DNA of 59,568 nt from JBJTUH01 sp044346175 (GTDB taxonomy: Bacteria > Cyanobacteriota > Vampirovibrionia > Vampirovibrionales > JAJTHC01). The position numbers were made by a program, and so were the translations under genes. The notes below the pieces were generated by a model. That model had not been told where the DNA came from, searched no databases, and saw nothing but the letters and a program-made list of their open reading frames with translations. The stretch is from NCBI GenBank assembly GCA_044346175.1, contig JBIIZQ010000013.1, positions 1 through 59,568 of the forward strand, read 5' to 3'. The first letter of the stretch is position 1. Each line of letters begins with the position of its first letter. Of the stretch, positions 52,855 to 59,568 are shown piece by piece.

Positions 52855-53184
52855 GATGGCTTCCCTATATTATAATGTGGTTTAATGTAACAGTTTTATG
52901 TTTACAGATGTCATTGAAGTATCATAATGAAGCAAAGATACCCTTTGACCTTTTGTGCCTTCCTCCAACGAAAGGGTAGGTCACTCGGGTTTTTACTCAA
53001 GGGCGTTTCGGCGGATTGCACGCATTTCTTTAGCATCTTCTTTAAGATGTCTTGATAACTTTTTTACAGCTTCCTGTTATCAGCGTTGAAATACCCCCTC
53101 TCCCTTAGGGACAGGGGGTATTTCAATTGGAGTGTATGTCAATGAACGAGGGGCTATCGACTTTTTTAGTTTTTAGGCCTTGAG
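52855..53184. other. Intergenic region with a terminator and a short C-terminal-like remnant
   Basis: 330 bp. It holds the 53086-53126 hairpin. A 25-codon minus-strand frame without a start (52993-53070, ending RAIRRNALE) looks like the tail of a lost gene. Confidence 0.4.
53086..53126 (-). terminator. Hairpin downstream of the phage-tail-like cassette
   Basis: TTGAAATACCCCCT pairs perfectly with AGGGGGTATTTCAA, with a further inner TCCCT/AGGGA pairing. It lies about 60 bp past the stop at 53185. Confidence 0.75.
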
Positions 53185-53652
53185 TTATGTGCAACGGTAC
53201 ATCATAAAGCCACTGATAAACTGCCATGGGTTGGCTGTAAGCCCTCCGTAAAACTCCATAACACCCGAGCCATTCAGGCGGGTATATAAGTGCTTTAAGC
53301 TGGTACTGAAAGGTGCTGCGGTGTTCCGTGCAAAGTCAGCACTGAGATGCCCTGCATACAGGAGGTCGCCATTTTGGGCATTGGGTACTGCCATGGGATT
53401 GGGGAGACCGTGACTTACAATAGGGATGCTAAAACTGCTGATAGATACGGTATTGCTTGGGTACATCATGCGGAACTGCACAAGCACCATGCTACCAAAA
53501 CGCCACCATCGTATAGACTCTTGTTTATTGGTTTGCACAGGGGTAATGTTCCAAGCAACGCTGGGTGAGGTGGTTTCTCCAAAACTGATATTTAACACAC
53601 GTTGTAGCAAACTAAGGCTTGCGGGCGGAGGGCTTATCCAAGAGGTCATCAT
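53185..53652 (-). CDS. Small protein, possibly a phage-tail-fibre-like C-terminal domain
   Basis: 155 residues from ATGATG at 53652; the frame also opens at GTG 53685. SIRWWRFGSMVLVQFRMMYP resembles the Y-x-R-x-G-x-x-V-x-V strand common in phage tail-fibre tips. Together with the terminal FISGFMMYRCT this suggests a compact beta-rich domain. No signal peptide. It is the third member of a minus-strand set (54412 to 53185) of short proteins with similar ATGATGAC starts. The phage connection is a weak inference. Confidence 0.5.
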   Translation of the reverse strand: MMTSWISPPPASLSLLQRVLNISFGETTSPSVAWNITPVQTNKQESIRWWRFGSMVLVQFRMMYPSNTVSISSFSIPIVSHGLPNPMAVPNAQNGDLLYAGHLSADFARNTAAPFSTSLKHLYTRLNGSGVMEFYGGLTANPWQFISGFMMYRCT

Positions 53653-53743
53653 GGGGTAAGGGGGGGCTTTCTGGTTTTGTAGCACTAAGAAAGAATAGGG
53701 TTATCGTGAAAACGTAACGAGGGGTTGGCGTAATGTGTGAAGA

Positions 53744-53962
53744 TTATTCAATAATGATGGGTGGAGGTGGGGTACTCCCCTCAGGGCATTGCCCTTCGTA
53801 AAGGGTGTATAGATTGGTATCAGGGAGTACAATCAGTGACACGGGTAGGGTGTCATAGTCTATCACCCATCCCTGTGTGTTGTGCTGGGCATAATGATAC
53901 AGTGGCGTTGGGCTTTCGGTCATCGGGAGGCGGCTTTCTATTTTGGGTTGAGAGGTATCCAA
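53744..53962 (-). CDS. Short frame continuing the upstream gene after an in-frame TAA
   Basis: 72 codons from TTG 53962, or 59 from ATG 53923, ending TPPPPIIIE. The coding character (KLYFLDTSQPK) extends upstream of any usual start codon, back to the TAA that ends the 140-residue gene in the same frame (53990-53992). It is therefore either the second half of a gene broken by a stop or a gene with a non-standard start. SPTPLYHYAQHNTQGWVIDY is its best-formed stretch. Function unknown. Confidence 0.5.
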   Translation of the reverse strand: MDTSQPKIESRLPMTESPTPLYHYAQHNTQGWVIDYDTLPVSLIVLPDTNLYTLYEGQCPEGSTPPPPIIIE

Positions 53963-53989
53963 AAAATACAGTTTCGTGAGAGGGGCGTT

Positions 53990-54412
53990 TTAGAGTAGGT
54001 CTTCTGCGACACGAATGGTGAGGCATAAGGGGGCATTGGTTGGGTTATTTGCTACTGTGATGGTGAGTGGCTCTCCTTTTTTGGAAGAGACTAAAAAGTT
54101 TTTCCAATGGGTCACGAGTGCTTTCATACTCATGGCTTGACCCGCAAGGAGAAAAAGGTCAGCATCGGCGGGGGTTTTACTTCCTCCTACGTTACTTGAA
54201 AACTGAATCAGAACATCATTTTGGGGTGTCCCTGTGAGGTCTACAAGCTCCACACATTGGGTACTGGTTACGGGGATACTTTGTCCAAGACGGTTATAGT
54301 TTTGGAGTGTAAAGTCGCCTGTGGCACCACTAAGTCGTAAAATATGGAGCGTTTGTTGACCGTAGACAGGGTGTAGGACTCGACGAGATTGCACAAAAGA
54401 GAGTGTCATCAT
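53990..54412 (-). CDS. Small beta-rich protein of unknown function
   Basis: 140 residues from ATGATG 54412, composed mostly of short alternating hydrophobic/polar strands (LHILRLSGATGDFTLQNYN, EPLTITVANNPTNAPL). This is typical of a virion-like or tail-associated beta sandwich, but no family is recognised. It ends in TAA and the same frame continues for 81 further codons to 53744. First gene of the three-frame minus-strand set. Confidence 0.55.
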   Translation of the reverse strand: MMTLSFVQSRRVLHPVYGQQTLHILRLSGATGDFTLQNYNRLGQSIPVTSTQCVELVDLTGTPQNDVLIQFSSNVGGSKTPADADLFLLAGQAMSMKALVTHWKNFLVSSKKGEPLTITVANNPTNAPLCLTIRVAEDLL

Positions 54413-54638
54413 GAGGCAAGGTGCTTTCTGAGAGGTACTTTAAAGGGCATCAGGCAAAAATAAAGAATCACCCATCTTGTGTAAGCGTTACAAGACGATG
54501 GCTTTGTGGGGACATTGCCATCATTTCATCCTAGCAATTGGAAAAAATCCTTGTGTTTTACCTATGCCTCTTCTCTTAAACTACCGTCCCTGCCGATGCA
54601 GTTTGGCATTCAGAGGGCTTGCAGTATAAGCAATGTAG

Positions 54639-54659
54639 GGGAGGGTTTACAACCCTCCC
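54639..54659. repeat. GGGAGGGTT palindrome
   Basis: GGGAGGGTT-TAC-AACCCTCCC, a perfect 9-bp stem. Same family as 58085-58105. Confidence 0.8.
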
Positions 54660-54709
54660 GCAAAAACCCAACGTACAAACGACAAACGTCATACACAAAC
54701 AACCCTAAC

Positions 54710-54730
54710 GGGCGGGTTACAAACCCGCCC
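54710..54730. repeat. GGGCGGGTT palindrome
   Basis: GGGCGGGTT-ACA-AACCCGCCC, a perfect 9-bp stem, 50 bp from the previous palindrome. Confidence 0.8.
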
Positions 54731-54907
54731 CTACCGTTTTCAATCATCTTACACCGTCCCTGCCGACGTAGGGTGAAAGCATGCATACATACGATTGTCC
54801 TGCGATTGTCCTGTACGTCTGATAAACTTGCTTGTGAGTAAAGCGTAAGCTATGTTATTGTTTAAATATTCAAAATAGGCTTGTTTTCCTTTCGCTTCTG
54901 CTCTTGA

Positions 54908-56698
54908 ATGCCCGTTGTGACGATGAACCCCCGTGACCCTTACGCTGATTATCCTGACATGATGCCTTTGCCCGAGGGGATGCTTCCTCCTATGTGGTCG
55001 GAAAGTGGGTATCCTCAGGCGGATGAAGCCCCTACCTATGCACTGGTTAAAATGCCACCACGTCGCAAGCCTTCTCGGTCTCGTGAGAAGTTGGGCTTAA
55101 CACAGCGTATGTTCCATACAGAACCTAAGGTTACGCTGATGGGTTCCACCCCCTCTTCACAGCATCCCTCGTATGCGTCTACTTCTCGGAGAAACCCCTC
55201 CGTGACTTTGCCACCTTTGGGGCGTTTATTAAAAAAGACCTCTCACTTGACTCTCCCAGTGTCGTTACCCCATATGATGCGTCAAGGGTATCGCTCGGTG
55301 TCTCAGGGGCTTCGACGTGTCATACCAGCGTTAAATCAATCTGCCCAGCCTTCTCTCTCTTCTCGGAAGAGACCTCGCCAAAAGCGGGTTGCTCATCTTG
55401 AACCCTCCCTACAGGGTGGTATGTATGGTGCTGTTCCCCCGTTGTATGCGCATGAGCCACATGCACACTATTCACAACAGTCTCCTCAGGACATGATAGG
55501 ACATGAAAACAGTCTACGTGCATTGCCACGCTATCCCAAAGGTTGGCGTGTTTGGACGTGGATGGATAATTCTTTACTTATTTTATTGACGCTACTGCTG
55601 CTTGTTGGACTCGTGACTTTAGGCAGTGCGAGCCTACGTTTGGGGTTGATAGAGTCGGGTTCGGGGCTTTCCTATGTTTTGAAGCAGGCGGTTTTTGTGT
55701 TAGTAGGCTGCGGTGTTACTTACCTGATAGCTTCTCGCACATTGAAGCAAGTGCGTCGTTTCACGTGGGTTTTTGCGGGTCTAACCCTTGTGTTACTGTT
55801 TTTGACGCTTGCGATGGGGAAAACGGCAAATGGTGCCGAGCGTTGGTTGGCGATAGGGCAGGTGCAAGTACAGACTTCAGAGTTTGCAAAAATTGCCGTT
55901 GTGATGCTACTGGCTGATGCGTTTGCCTTGCCTCAGCATCATCAAGGACGCAATAAAGCTATTGGGTCGGCACTAGTTGCCTCATGCCTTATGATGGCGT
56001 TAGTGTTCCAGCAACCTAACTTGAGTGTCACGCTCATTTTAGCGGGTACATTGTGTAGTATGGCTTGGTTGTCAGGACTGTCCGTTTTGTGGTTTGCAAC
56101 CATATTACCTCTGGGTGGTATGCTTGTGTGGCATAAAATTGTTTCAACCCCTTACCAGTATGCCCGTATTTTAGGATGGCTTGAAGCGGCACAGCACCCC
56201 GCCAAAGAGGGCTACAACCTGATACAGTCCTTGAAAGCCATTTGCCATGGCGGGTTTTGGGGACAGGGTTTAGGGGGCTCTATTCATAAGTTAGGGTTTT
56301 TACCATTCCAACATACCGACTTTATTTTTTCTGTATTCTGTGAAGAGTTTGGCTGGGTGGGTGCTGTGGGTATCATTTTAGGGCTATGTGCCACGTTTTT
56401 CCGAGGCGGTATGATTGCCTGGCATACGCAAAACCTTTACGGCAAATTCCTTGCTGCTGGTATTGTTGTGGTGATGTTTTTACAGACATGGGTGAATCTT
56501 GCCGTTACCACAGGGACTATGCCTGTGACGGGTGTCACCTTGCCTTTGGTGAGCTATGGGGGAACCTCCGTACTCGTGACGATGGCCATGTTTGGGTTAC
56601 TCTTTTTGGTTGCACGTCAACCCATTGAGATGCCCCGTCCGAGGGACTCTTCTAGGCAAGTGACTCGAATTCATCCTGAGTTTGTTGGCATGTCATAG
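54908..56698 (+). CDS. ftsW: Lipid II polymerase FtsW with a long N-terminal extension
   Basis: SEDS-family septal peptidoglycan glycosyltransferase. About 215 residues of basic, Pro/Ser/Arg-rich cytoplasmic sequence (for example RKPSRSREKLG, SSRKRPRQKR) precede ten membrane helices. The SEDS core has ANGAERWLAIGQVQVQTSEFAK, the catalytic-Asp region GFLPFQHTDFIFSVFCEEFG and the C-terminal GVTLPLVSYGGTSVL, which favours FtsW over RodA. MurG follows after 11 bp, the common FtsW-MurG order of the dcw cluster, though no other dcw genes are present here. The long N-terminal tail might contact division partners. Confidence 0.93.
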   Translation: MPVVTMNPRDPYADYPDMMPLPEGMLPPMWSESGYPQADEAPTYALVKMPPRRKPSRSREKLGLTQRMFHTEPKVTLMGSTPSSQHPSYASTSRRNPSVTLPPLGRLLKKTSHLTLPVSLPHMMRQGYRSVSQGLRRVIPALNQSAQPSLSSRKRPRQKRVAHLEPSLQGGMYGAVPPLYAHEPHAHYSQQSPQDMIGHENSLRALPRYPKGWRVWTWMDNSLLILLTLLLLVGLVTLGSASLRLGLIESGSGLSYVLKQAVFVLVGCGVTYLIASRTLKQVRRFTWVFAGLTLVLLFLTLAMGKTANGAERWLAIGQVQVQTSEFAKIAVVMLLADAFALPQHHQGRNKAIGSALVASCLMMALVFQQPNLSVTLILAGTLCSMAWLSGLSVLWFATILPLGGMLVWHKIVSTPYQYARILGWLEAAQHPAKEGYNLIQSLKAICHGGFWGQGLGGSIHKLGFLPFQHTDFIFSVFCEEFGWVGAVGIILGLCATFFRGGMIAWHTQNLYGKFLAAGIVVVMFLQTWVNLAVTTGTMPVTGVTLPLVSYGGTSVLVTMAMFGLLFLVARQPIEMPRPRDSSRQVTRIHPEFVGMS

Positions 56699-56709
56699 GG
56701 GCTACATCT

Positions 56710-57861
56710 ATGGTGACAGTAACGCATATTTGCTTCACAGGAGGCGGTACAGGTGGTCATTTGTACCCGGCACTCCATGTGGCTGAAGTACTCAAAACAC
56801 GCCACCCAGAATGGCCCCTGTGGTATATTGGGGGTGAAAAAGGAATTGAACGTAGTGTGATGGCTTCCAAAGAAGGCTTTACAACGTTGTACCTACCTGT
56901 GGAGGGTATGCCTCGTAGTAAGAAGTTCTCTGAACTTTACCCTTGGTTGAAGCTTTTACTAGGCGCTACGTGGCAAGCAGGAAAGTTTTTATGGCATCAC
57001 AAAATCCAAGTGGTTTTTGCCACAGGTGGCTATGTCACGGCACCTGTGTTGCTCGCTGCGATGCTTTTAGGGATTCCTTATGTACTCTTAGAGCCTGATG
57101 CTCAGATTGGCTTAGTCAATAAACTCATGGCACCTTTTGCCCACACCGTATGTGTGGCGTTTGAGCGTACTCGGGATGTACTGGCACAAAAAACTAAGGC
57201 GATGGTACAGCTTACAGGAAACCCTTTGCGGATGCAAACAGGCGCTATCAAACGAGAAGAGGCTTTGGTTTGGGCGGGACAGTTTCCAGGTCGTGCCGCA
57301 TGGCAAGACACCCCTGATAAGCCTACGTTACTGGTCATGGGCGGGTCTCAGGGAGCAAGAGCGATTAACAATGTACTTGTATTGACGCTTGAAAAGTTAC
57401 TGCAAGCTGGCGTACGGGTTATTCATGTTACGGGGCAGAAGTTGTATCAAGAGACGGTGAGCCGATACCCTGATGCCTTGCGTTATCATGAATCTTACTG
57501 GGTCATGCCGTATTCTCAAGACCTCCCTTACCTCATGGCTATGGCGGATGTTGCAGTCTCTCGTGCTGGGAGTATGTCCTTGTCAGAGCTTGCCATGGCG
57601 GGTTTGCCTGCTATTTTAATTCCTTTTCCTCAGTCAGCGGGACAGCATCAGCAACACAATGCGGAGAGTTTGGCAAAGGTGGGTGCTGCATTGTGTGTCC
57701 TTGAAGAGACTTTATCCCCTGAACGCTTTTACGAAGTCGTCTCGGAGGTAGTGCTTGATGAAGACAAACAAGATAGCATGAAGCGTTGTATGTATGCTCA
57801 GGCTAAACCCGATGCGACCTCTCGAATTTTACATATCCTTGAAACCGTGGCTTCTGTTTAA
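56710..57861 (+). CDS. murG: UDP-GlcNAc:lipid I GlcNAc transferase MurG
   Basis: Membrane-associated GT-B glycosyltransferase that makes lipid II. 383 residues. The N-terminal G-loop GGGTGGHLYPALHVAEVL starts at 11, the second loop is FATGGYVTAPVLLAA, then MGGSQGARAINN and the donor-binding region SRAGSMSLSELAMAGLPAIL with FPQSAGQHQQHNA. LEPDAQIGLVNK replaces the more usual HEQNxxxGxxN. Translated from ATG 11 bp after ftsW, almost certainly co-transcribed; its product feeds FtsW. Confidence 0.95.
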   Translation: MVTVTHICFTGGGTGGHLYPALHVAEVLKTRHPEWPLWYIGGEKGIERSVMASKEGFTTLYLPVEGMPRSKKFSELYPWLKLLLGATWQAGKFLWHHKIQVVFATGGYVTAPVLLAAMLLGIPYVLLEPDAQIGLVNKLMAPFAHTVCVAFERTRDVLAQKTKAMVQLTGNPLRMQTGAIKREEALVWAGQFPGRAAWQDTPDKPTLLVMGGSQGARAINNVLVLTLEKLLQAGVRVIHVTGQKLYQETVSRYPDALRYHESYWVMPYSQDLPYLMAMADVAVSRAGSMSLSELAMAGLPAILIPFPQSAGQHQQHNAESLAKVGAALCVLEETLSPERFYEVVSEVVLDEDKQDSMKRCMYAQAKPDATSRILHILETVASV

Positions 57862-57949
57862 ATGAGGGGCTGTTTGTACATTAAAGCATGTTGACTCTTT
57901 TTTACGGCATCCAGAAAGCCCAAAAGCCCAACGTATGCACAAAAGAGGG

Positions 57950-57969
57950 ATACCGATTTTCATCGGTAT
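57950..57969. repeat. Short palindromic repeat (ATACCGAT type)
   Basis: ATACCGATTTTCATCGGTAT followed by GACG, the same core as at 1344-1363. It lies in the 471-bp gap after murG, which otherwise holds the palindrome at 58085-58105 and the 38-codon frame at 58179-58295. Confidence 0.85.
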
Positions 57970-58084
57970 GACGTGAATGGCTCAACGTATTTTTTCCATA
58001 TGCCACACTAAAGTACCCCCTCCGCTAACGGGACGGCTACAAACTGCCCCCTTACACGTCTCTTCCCAAAACGTAATGTAGTAG

Positions 58085-58105
58085 GGGAGGGTTTATAACC
58101 CTCCC
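58085..58105. repeat. GGGAGGGTT palindrome
   Basis: GGGAGGGTT-TAT-AACCCTCCC followed by CGAAAA, as at 54639-54659. A diverged relative (CGGGACGGCTACAAACTGCCCCC) lies just upstream at about 58029. Confidence 0.8.
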
Positions 58106-58178
58106 GAAAACCAACACCTTCAACAACAGGTCGGTTCCTACTTTTTACAAACCACCCCTATGTAAAATCCCACACAGC

Positions 58179-58295
58179 CTAGAAGTGTAGTTGCTTGATA
58201 AGATGATAAGCACATACGAGTTCTGCCAGAAAGACGATGCAGGCTGCAATGATAAGTAGCACGACTTTAGGGTTGTTGGTCAATGATTGAAACAT
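58179..58295 (-). CDS. Candidate 38-residue single-helix membrane protein
   Basis: ATG 58295 opens a 38-codon frame beginning MFQSLTNNPK, followed by an uninterrupted hydrophobic helix (VVLLIIAACIVFLAELVCA) and a short basic end (YHLIKQLHF). A polar N-terminus, one helix and a charged tail is a typical small bitopic membrane protein. No strong Shine-Dalgarno sequence is seen. It ends 37 bp before the minus-strand gene at 58333-58596 would be followed, and might be co-transcribed with it. Confidence 0.45.
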   Translation of the reverse strand: MFQSLTNNPKVVLLIIAACIVFLAELVCAYHLIKQLHF

Positions 58296-58332
58296 TTGAA
58301 TGGGGGTACTTTCTTATAATCAGTATTGGGTT

Positions 58333-58596
58333 TTAGCAACGGTACGTGTTTTTGTTGAGGTAGGCTTGTAGCTTTTGGTATTTAACGTATTTTGAATAAT
58401 CATGCCTCTCTGTATGGAGGTGAGGCACGAATTCTGAACCATTTTCTGCAACATGCTTCACCAATACTTGCATAAAATCAAAAACCAAGGTCTCTAGTGC
58501 CTCTTTTGTGGGGTTTTCAGAACTGCACCATGTCATGATGTTCTCATGAAATGTGTCAAAATCGTGTTGCGCTGATTCAAAAAAATAGTTATTCAT
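58333..58596 (-). CDS. Small AT-rich protein of unknown function
   Basis: 87 residues from ATG 58596 (MNNYFFESAQHDFDTFHENI...). The frame extends to 58689, but the extra part (LIYNLYMQVLLGCVLF) looks non-coding and lies in very AT-rich DNA. Acidic and aromatic N-terminus, a helical centre (TLVFDFMQVLVKHVAENG) and a basic tail. No family recognised. Base composition is lower in GC than most of the window, as is the next gene, which may indicate acquired DNA. Confidence 0.55.
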   Translation of the reverse strand: MNNYFFESAQHDFDTFHENIMTWCSSENPTKEALETLVFDFMQVLVKHVAENGSEFVPHLHTERHDYSKYVKYQKLQAYLNKNTYRC

Positions 58597-58845
58597 ACTA
58601 AAGATTCTGTATTTACAGTCTAATAAACTACACATTTTGAATAAGACGCAACCCAACAAGACTTGCATATATAAATTATAAATTAGCATAACTTTAAAAA
58701 TATGGCAACTTATTTGTTACATTTTAACAGCTTGGCAGACTTGGGTTACTGGATTATTGTTTCTGCGTTGGAAAACCGTGACGCATTTCACTCAATATAG
58801 TTGTTTTTATTTTTTTATTTGACCCATTTAAAAGGAGTAATCTCT

Positions 58846-59466
58846 ATGAGTGAGTATAGAGTTAAAGTCCGTGAGTTCGCTAGACAAGTAGGCACGGAGG
58901 CTTCCAAAGGTAGTGTTGTGATTATTCCTGCTCAAGGGCGAGACCATCGCCAACATCCACGAGTTTTATCTGAGATGGTAAAAACATTTGGACCAGATTG
59001 GCGTAAAAAGTATGGAGACTCTAAGCCTAATCAACAACTTGTGGCTGAGACGTTAAAAGAGTGGGAAAATAAATATGATATGAAGCAAGTTCGTGAGTCT
59101 TTACAAGAGGAAGCACGCTATAAGCGAAATTCTTCTTTGTGGCATAAAGAGGTTGGTAAATTATCAGATGAAGAATATGCTGCCAGAAACTGGCAACATG
59201 GTGCAGAGTTGAGCGTGTCTCATCGTGTAAAACCAAGTGGGTTAATTTTAACGGATCAAGTTCCAGAAAAGTCAGGTTGGTGGCGACCTGGAGATAATAT
59301 CGACGATTCTAGAATTCCTTCTCCCGAATCTTATAGAACACGGGCGAGTCTTCGTCGTGGTTTGACAACAGCCTATGGTAAGGATTTGTCAGATATGGGT
59401 GTCTTGCAAAATGCTTCAGGGCATTTAGATTCCACTATTGATTTTTCGAGACATTTAACCAATTAG
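58846..59466 (+). CDS. Hydrophilic protein of unknown function at the right terminal repeat
   Basis: 206 residues from ATG 58846, which has AAAGGAG 8 bases upstream; a frame from TTG 58801 is rejected. The product is rich in Arg, Lys, Glu and Ser, without a signal peptide or membrane segment. VREFARQVGTEASKGSVVII and SGWWRPGDNIDDSRIPS are the most structured stretches. I do not recognise a family. Its last six codons and stop (RHLTN) lie inside the 121-bp terminal repeat. The reverse complement at the left end also reads RHLTN-stop in the same frame but has a stop six codons upstream. Confidence 0.65.
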   Translation: MSEYRVKVREFARQVGTEASKGSVVIIPAQGRDHRQHPRVLSEMVKTFGPDWRKKYGDSKPNQQLVAETLKEWENKYDMKQVRESLQEEARYKRNSSLWHKEVGKLSDEEYAARNWQHGAELSVSHRVKPSGLILTDQVPEKSGWWRPGDNIDDSRIPSPESYRTRASLRRGLTTAYGKDLSDMGVLQNASGHLDSTIDFSRHLTN

Positions 59467-59568
59467 CTTTGATGTATTCACACGGTGGAATTGCATCGCT
59501 ATCGCTTGCTTCATATCCGCTAATGACCTCGATACAACCTTTCCTCTCCTCTTAAAACGAGCAAGCCA
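59448..59568. repeat. Right copy of 121-bp terminal inverted repeat
   Basis: Exact reverse complement of 3-123. It starts inside the 206-residue gene, covering its stop codon, and runs to the last base of the window. Confidence 0.95.

Larger units (their letters stand above)
54413..54907. other. Repeat-containing intergenic region upstream of ftsW
   Basis: 495 bp with two GGG-rich palindromes (54639-54659 and 54710-54730) and fragments of the CCGTCCCTGCCGA repeat (about 54583 and 54762). No gene seen; the 111-codon frame spanning the repeats has no coding character. Confidence 0.6.

Noticed and set aside
52993..53070. 25-codon minus-strand frame ending RAIRRNALE
   Set aside because: It has coding-like composition but no start codon and a stop just upstream. 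At most a remnant of a lost gene.
1..59568. tRNA and rRNA genes
   Set aside because: Apart from the tRNA-like ends of tmRNA, I found no cloverleaf with a GTTCGAATCC-type T-arm and no rRNA signature.

Overview
The window looks like a chromosomal piece (probably an assembled contig) from a free-living or host-associated, diderm, motile bacterium. KdsA (Kdo, LPS core), an MlaD-type MCE protein, FtsW and MurG indicate an LPS-type outer membrane and a peptidoglycan wall. A flagellar export ATPase and a flagellar rod/hook protein indicate a flagellum. PilT, a PilM-PilN fusion and PilO indicate type IV pili. The tmRNA is a single piece, which argues against Alphaproteobacteria. Core genes are scattered as singletons rather than in their usual operons. 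These traits, with the RTX-like proteins and many unplaced exported-looking proteins, would fit a Vampirovibrionia/Melainabacteria-type organism, but this is an inference, not a demonstrated assignment.

Layout. 1-5 kb: kdsA (-), a pair of ~110-bp direct intergenic repeats, then fliI and pilT (+). 5-10.4 kb: an RlpA-like barrel protein without a signal peptide, a small membrane protein, ruvB, a membrane-anchored polysaccharide deacetylase and a Ser/Thr/Asn-rich unknown. 10.4-20 kb: a small membrane protein, a lytic transglycosylase next to a flagellar rod protein, era, an RmlD-like reductase, an unknown gene broken by an in-frame TAA, a YhhQ-type transporter and a secreted alpha/beta hydrolase. 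19.8-25 kb: tmRNA, pheA, a small unknown, and the coupled anaerobic ribonucleotide reductase pair nrdD-nrdG. 25-29 kb: pilO, a pilM-pilN fusion and an ICMT-like membrane protein. 29-34.5 kb: an unknown protein and three tandem RTX-like calcium-binding proteins. 35-44.3 kb: purK, an MCE protein, a membrane-anchored EEP-family hydrolase, a TPR-GAF-HD-GYP signalling protein, a secreted HExxH protein and a DegT-type aminotransferase. 44.9-50 kb: a Pro-rich micro-gene, an FeS photolyase/cryptochrome downstream of a cysteine desulfurase, and three paralogous small HExxH proteins. 50-54.4 kb: a large exported Cys-containing protein and a small phage-tail-like cassette with another in-frame TAA. 54.9-57.9 kb: ftsW-murG. 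The right end holds two AT-rich unknown genes. Both ends carry the same 121-bp sequence in inverted orientation.

The most novel material is the 44.9-50.1 kb block. Three small proteins share an HExxH helix, a CKYEVPA motif and a second C-terminal Cys. They also share a short N-terminal motif of the form P-L-hydrophobic-A-Q with a nearby 52-residue Pro-rich micro-gene that has its own ribosome-binding site and a long terminator hairpin. I read this as a candidate family of exported zinc peptidases or toxins with a common leader. The intergenic regions are rich in short palindromic repeats of at least two sequence families, plus a composite ~100-bp repeat with copies almost 38 kb apart.
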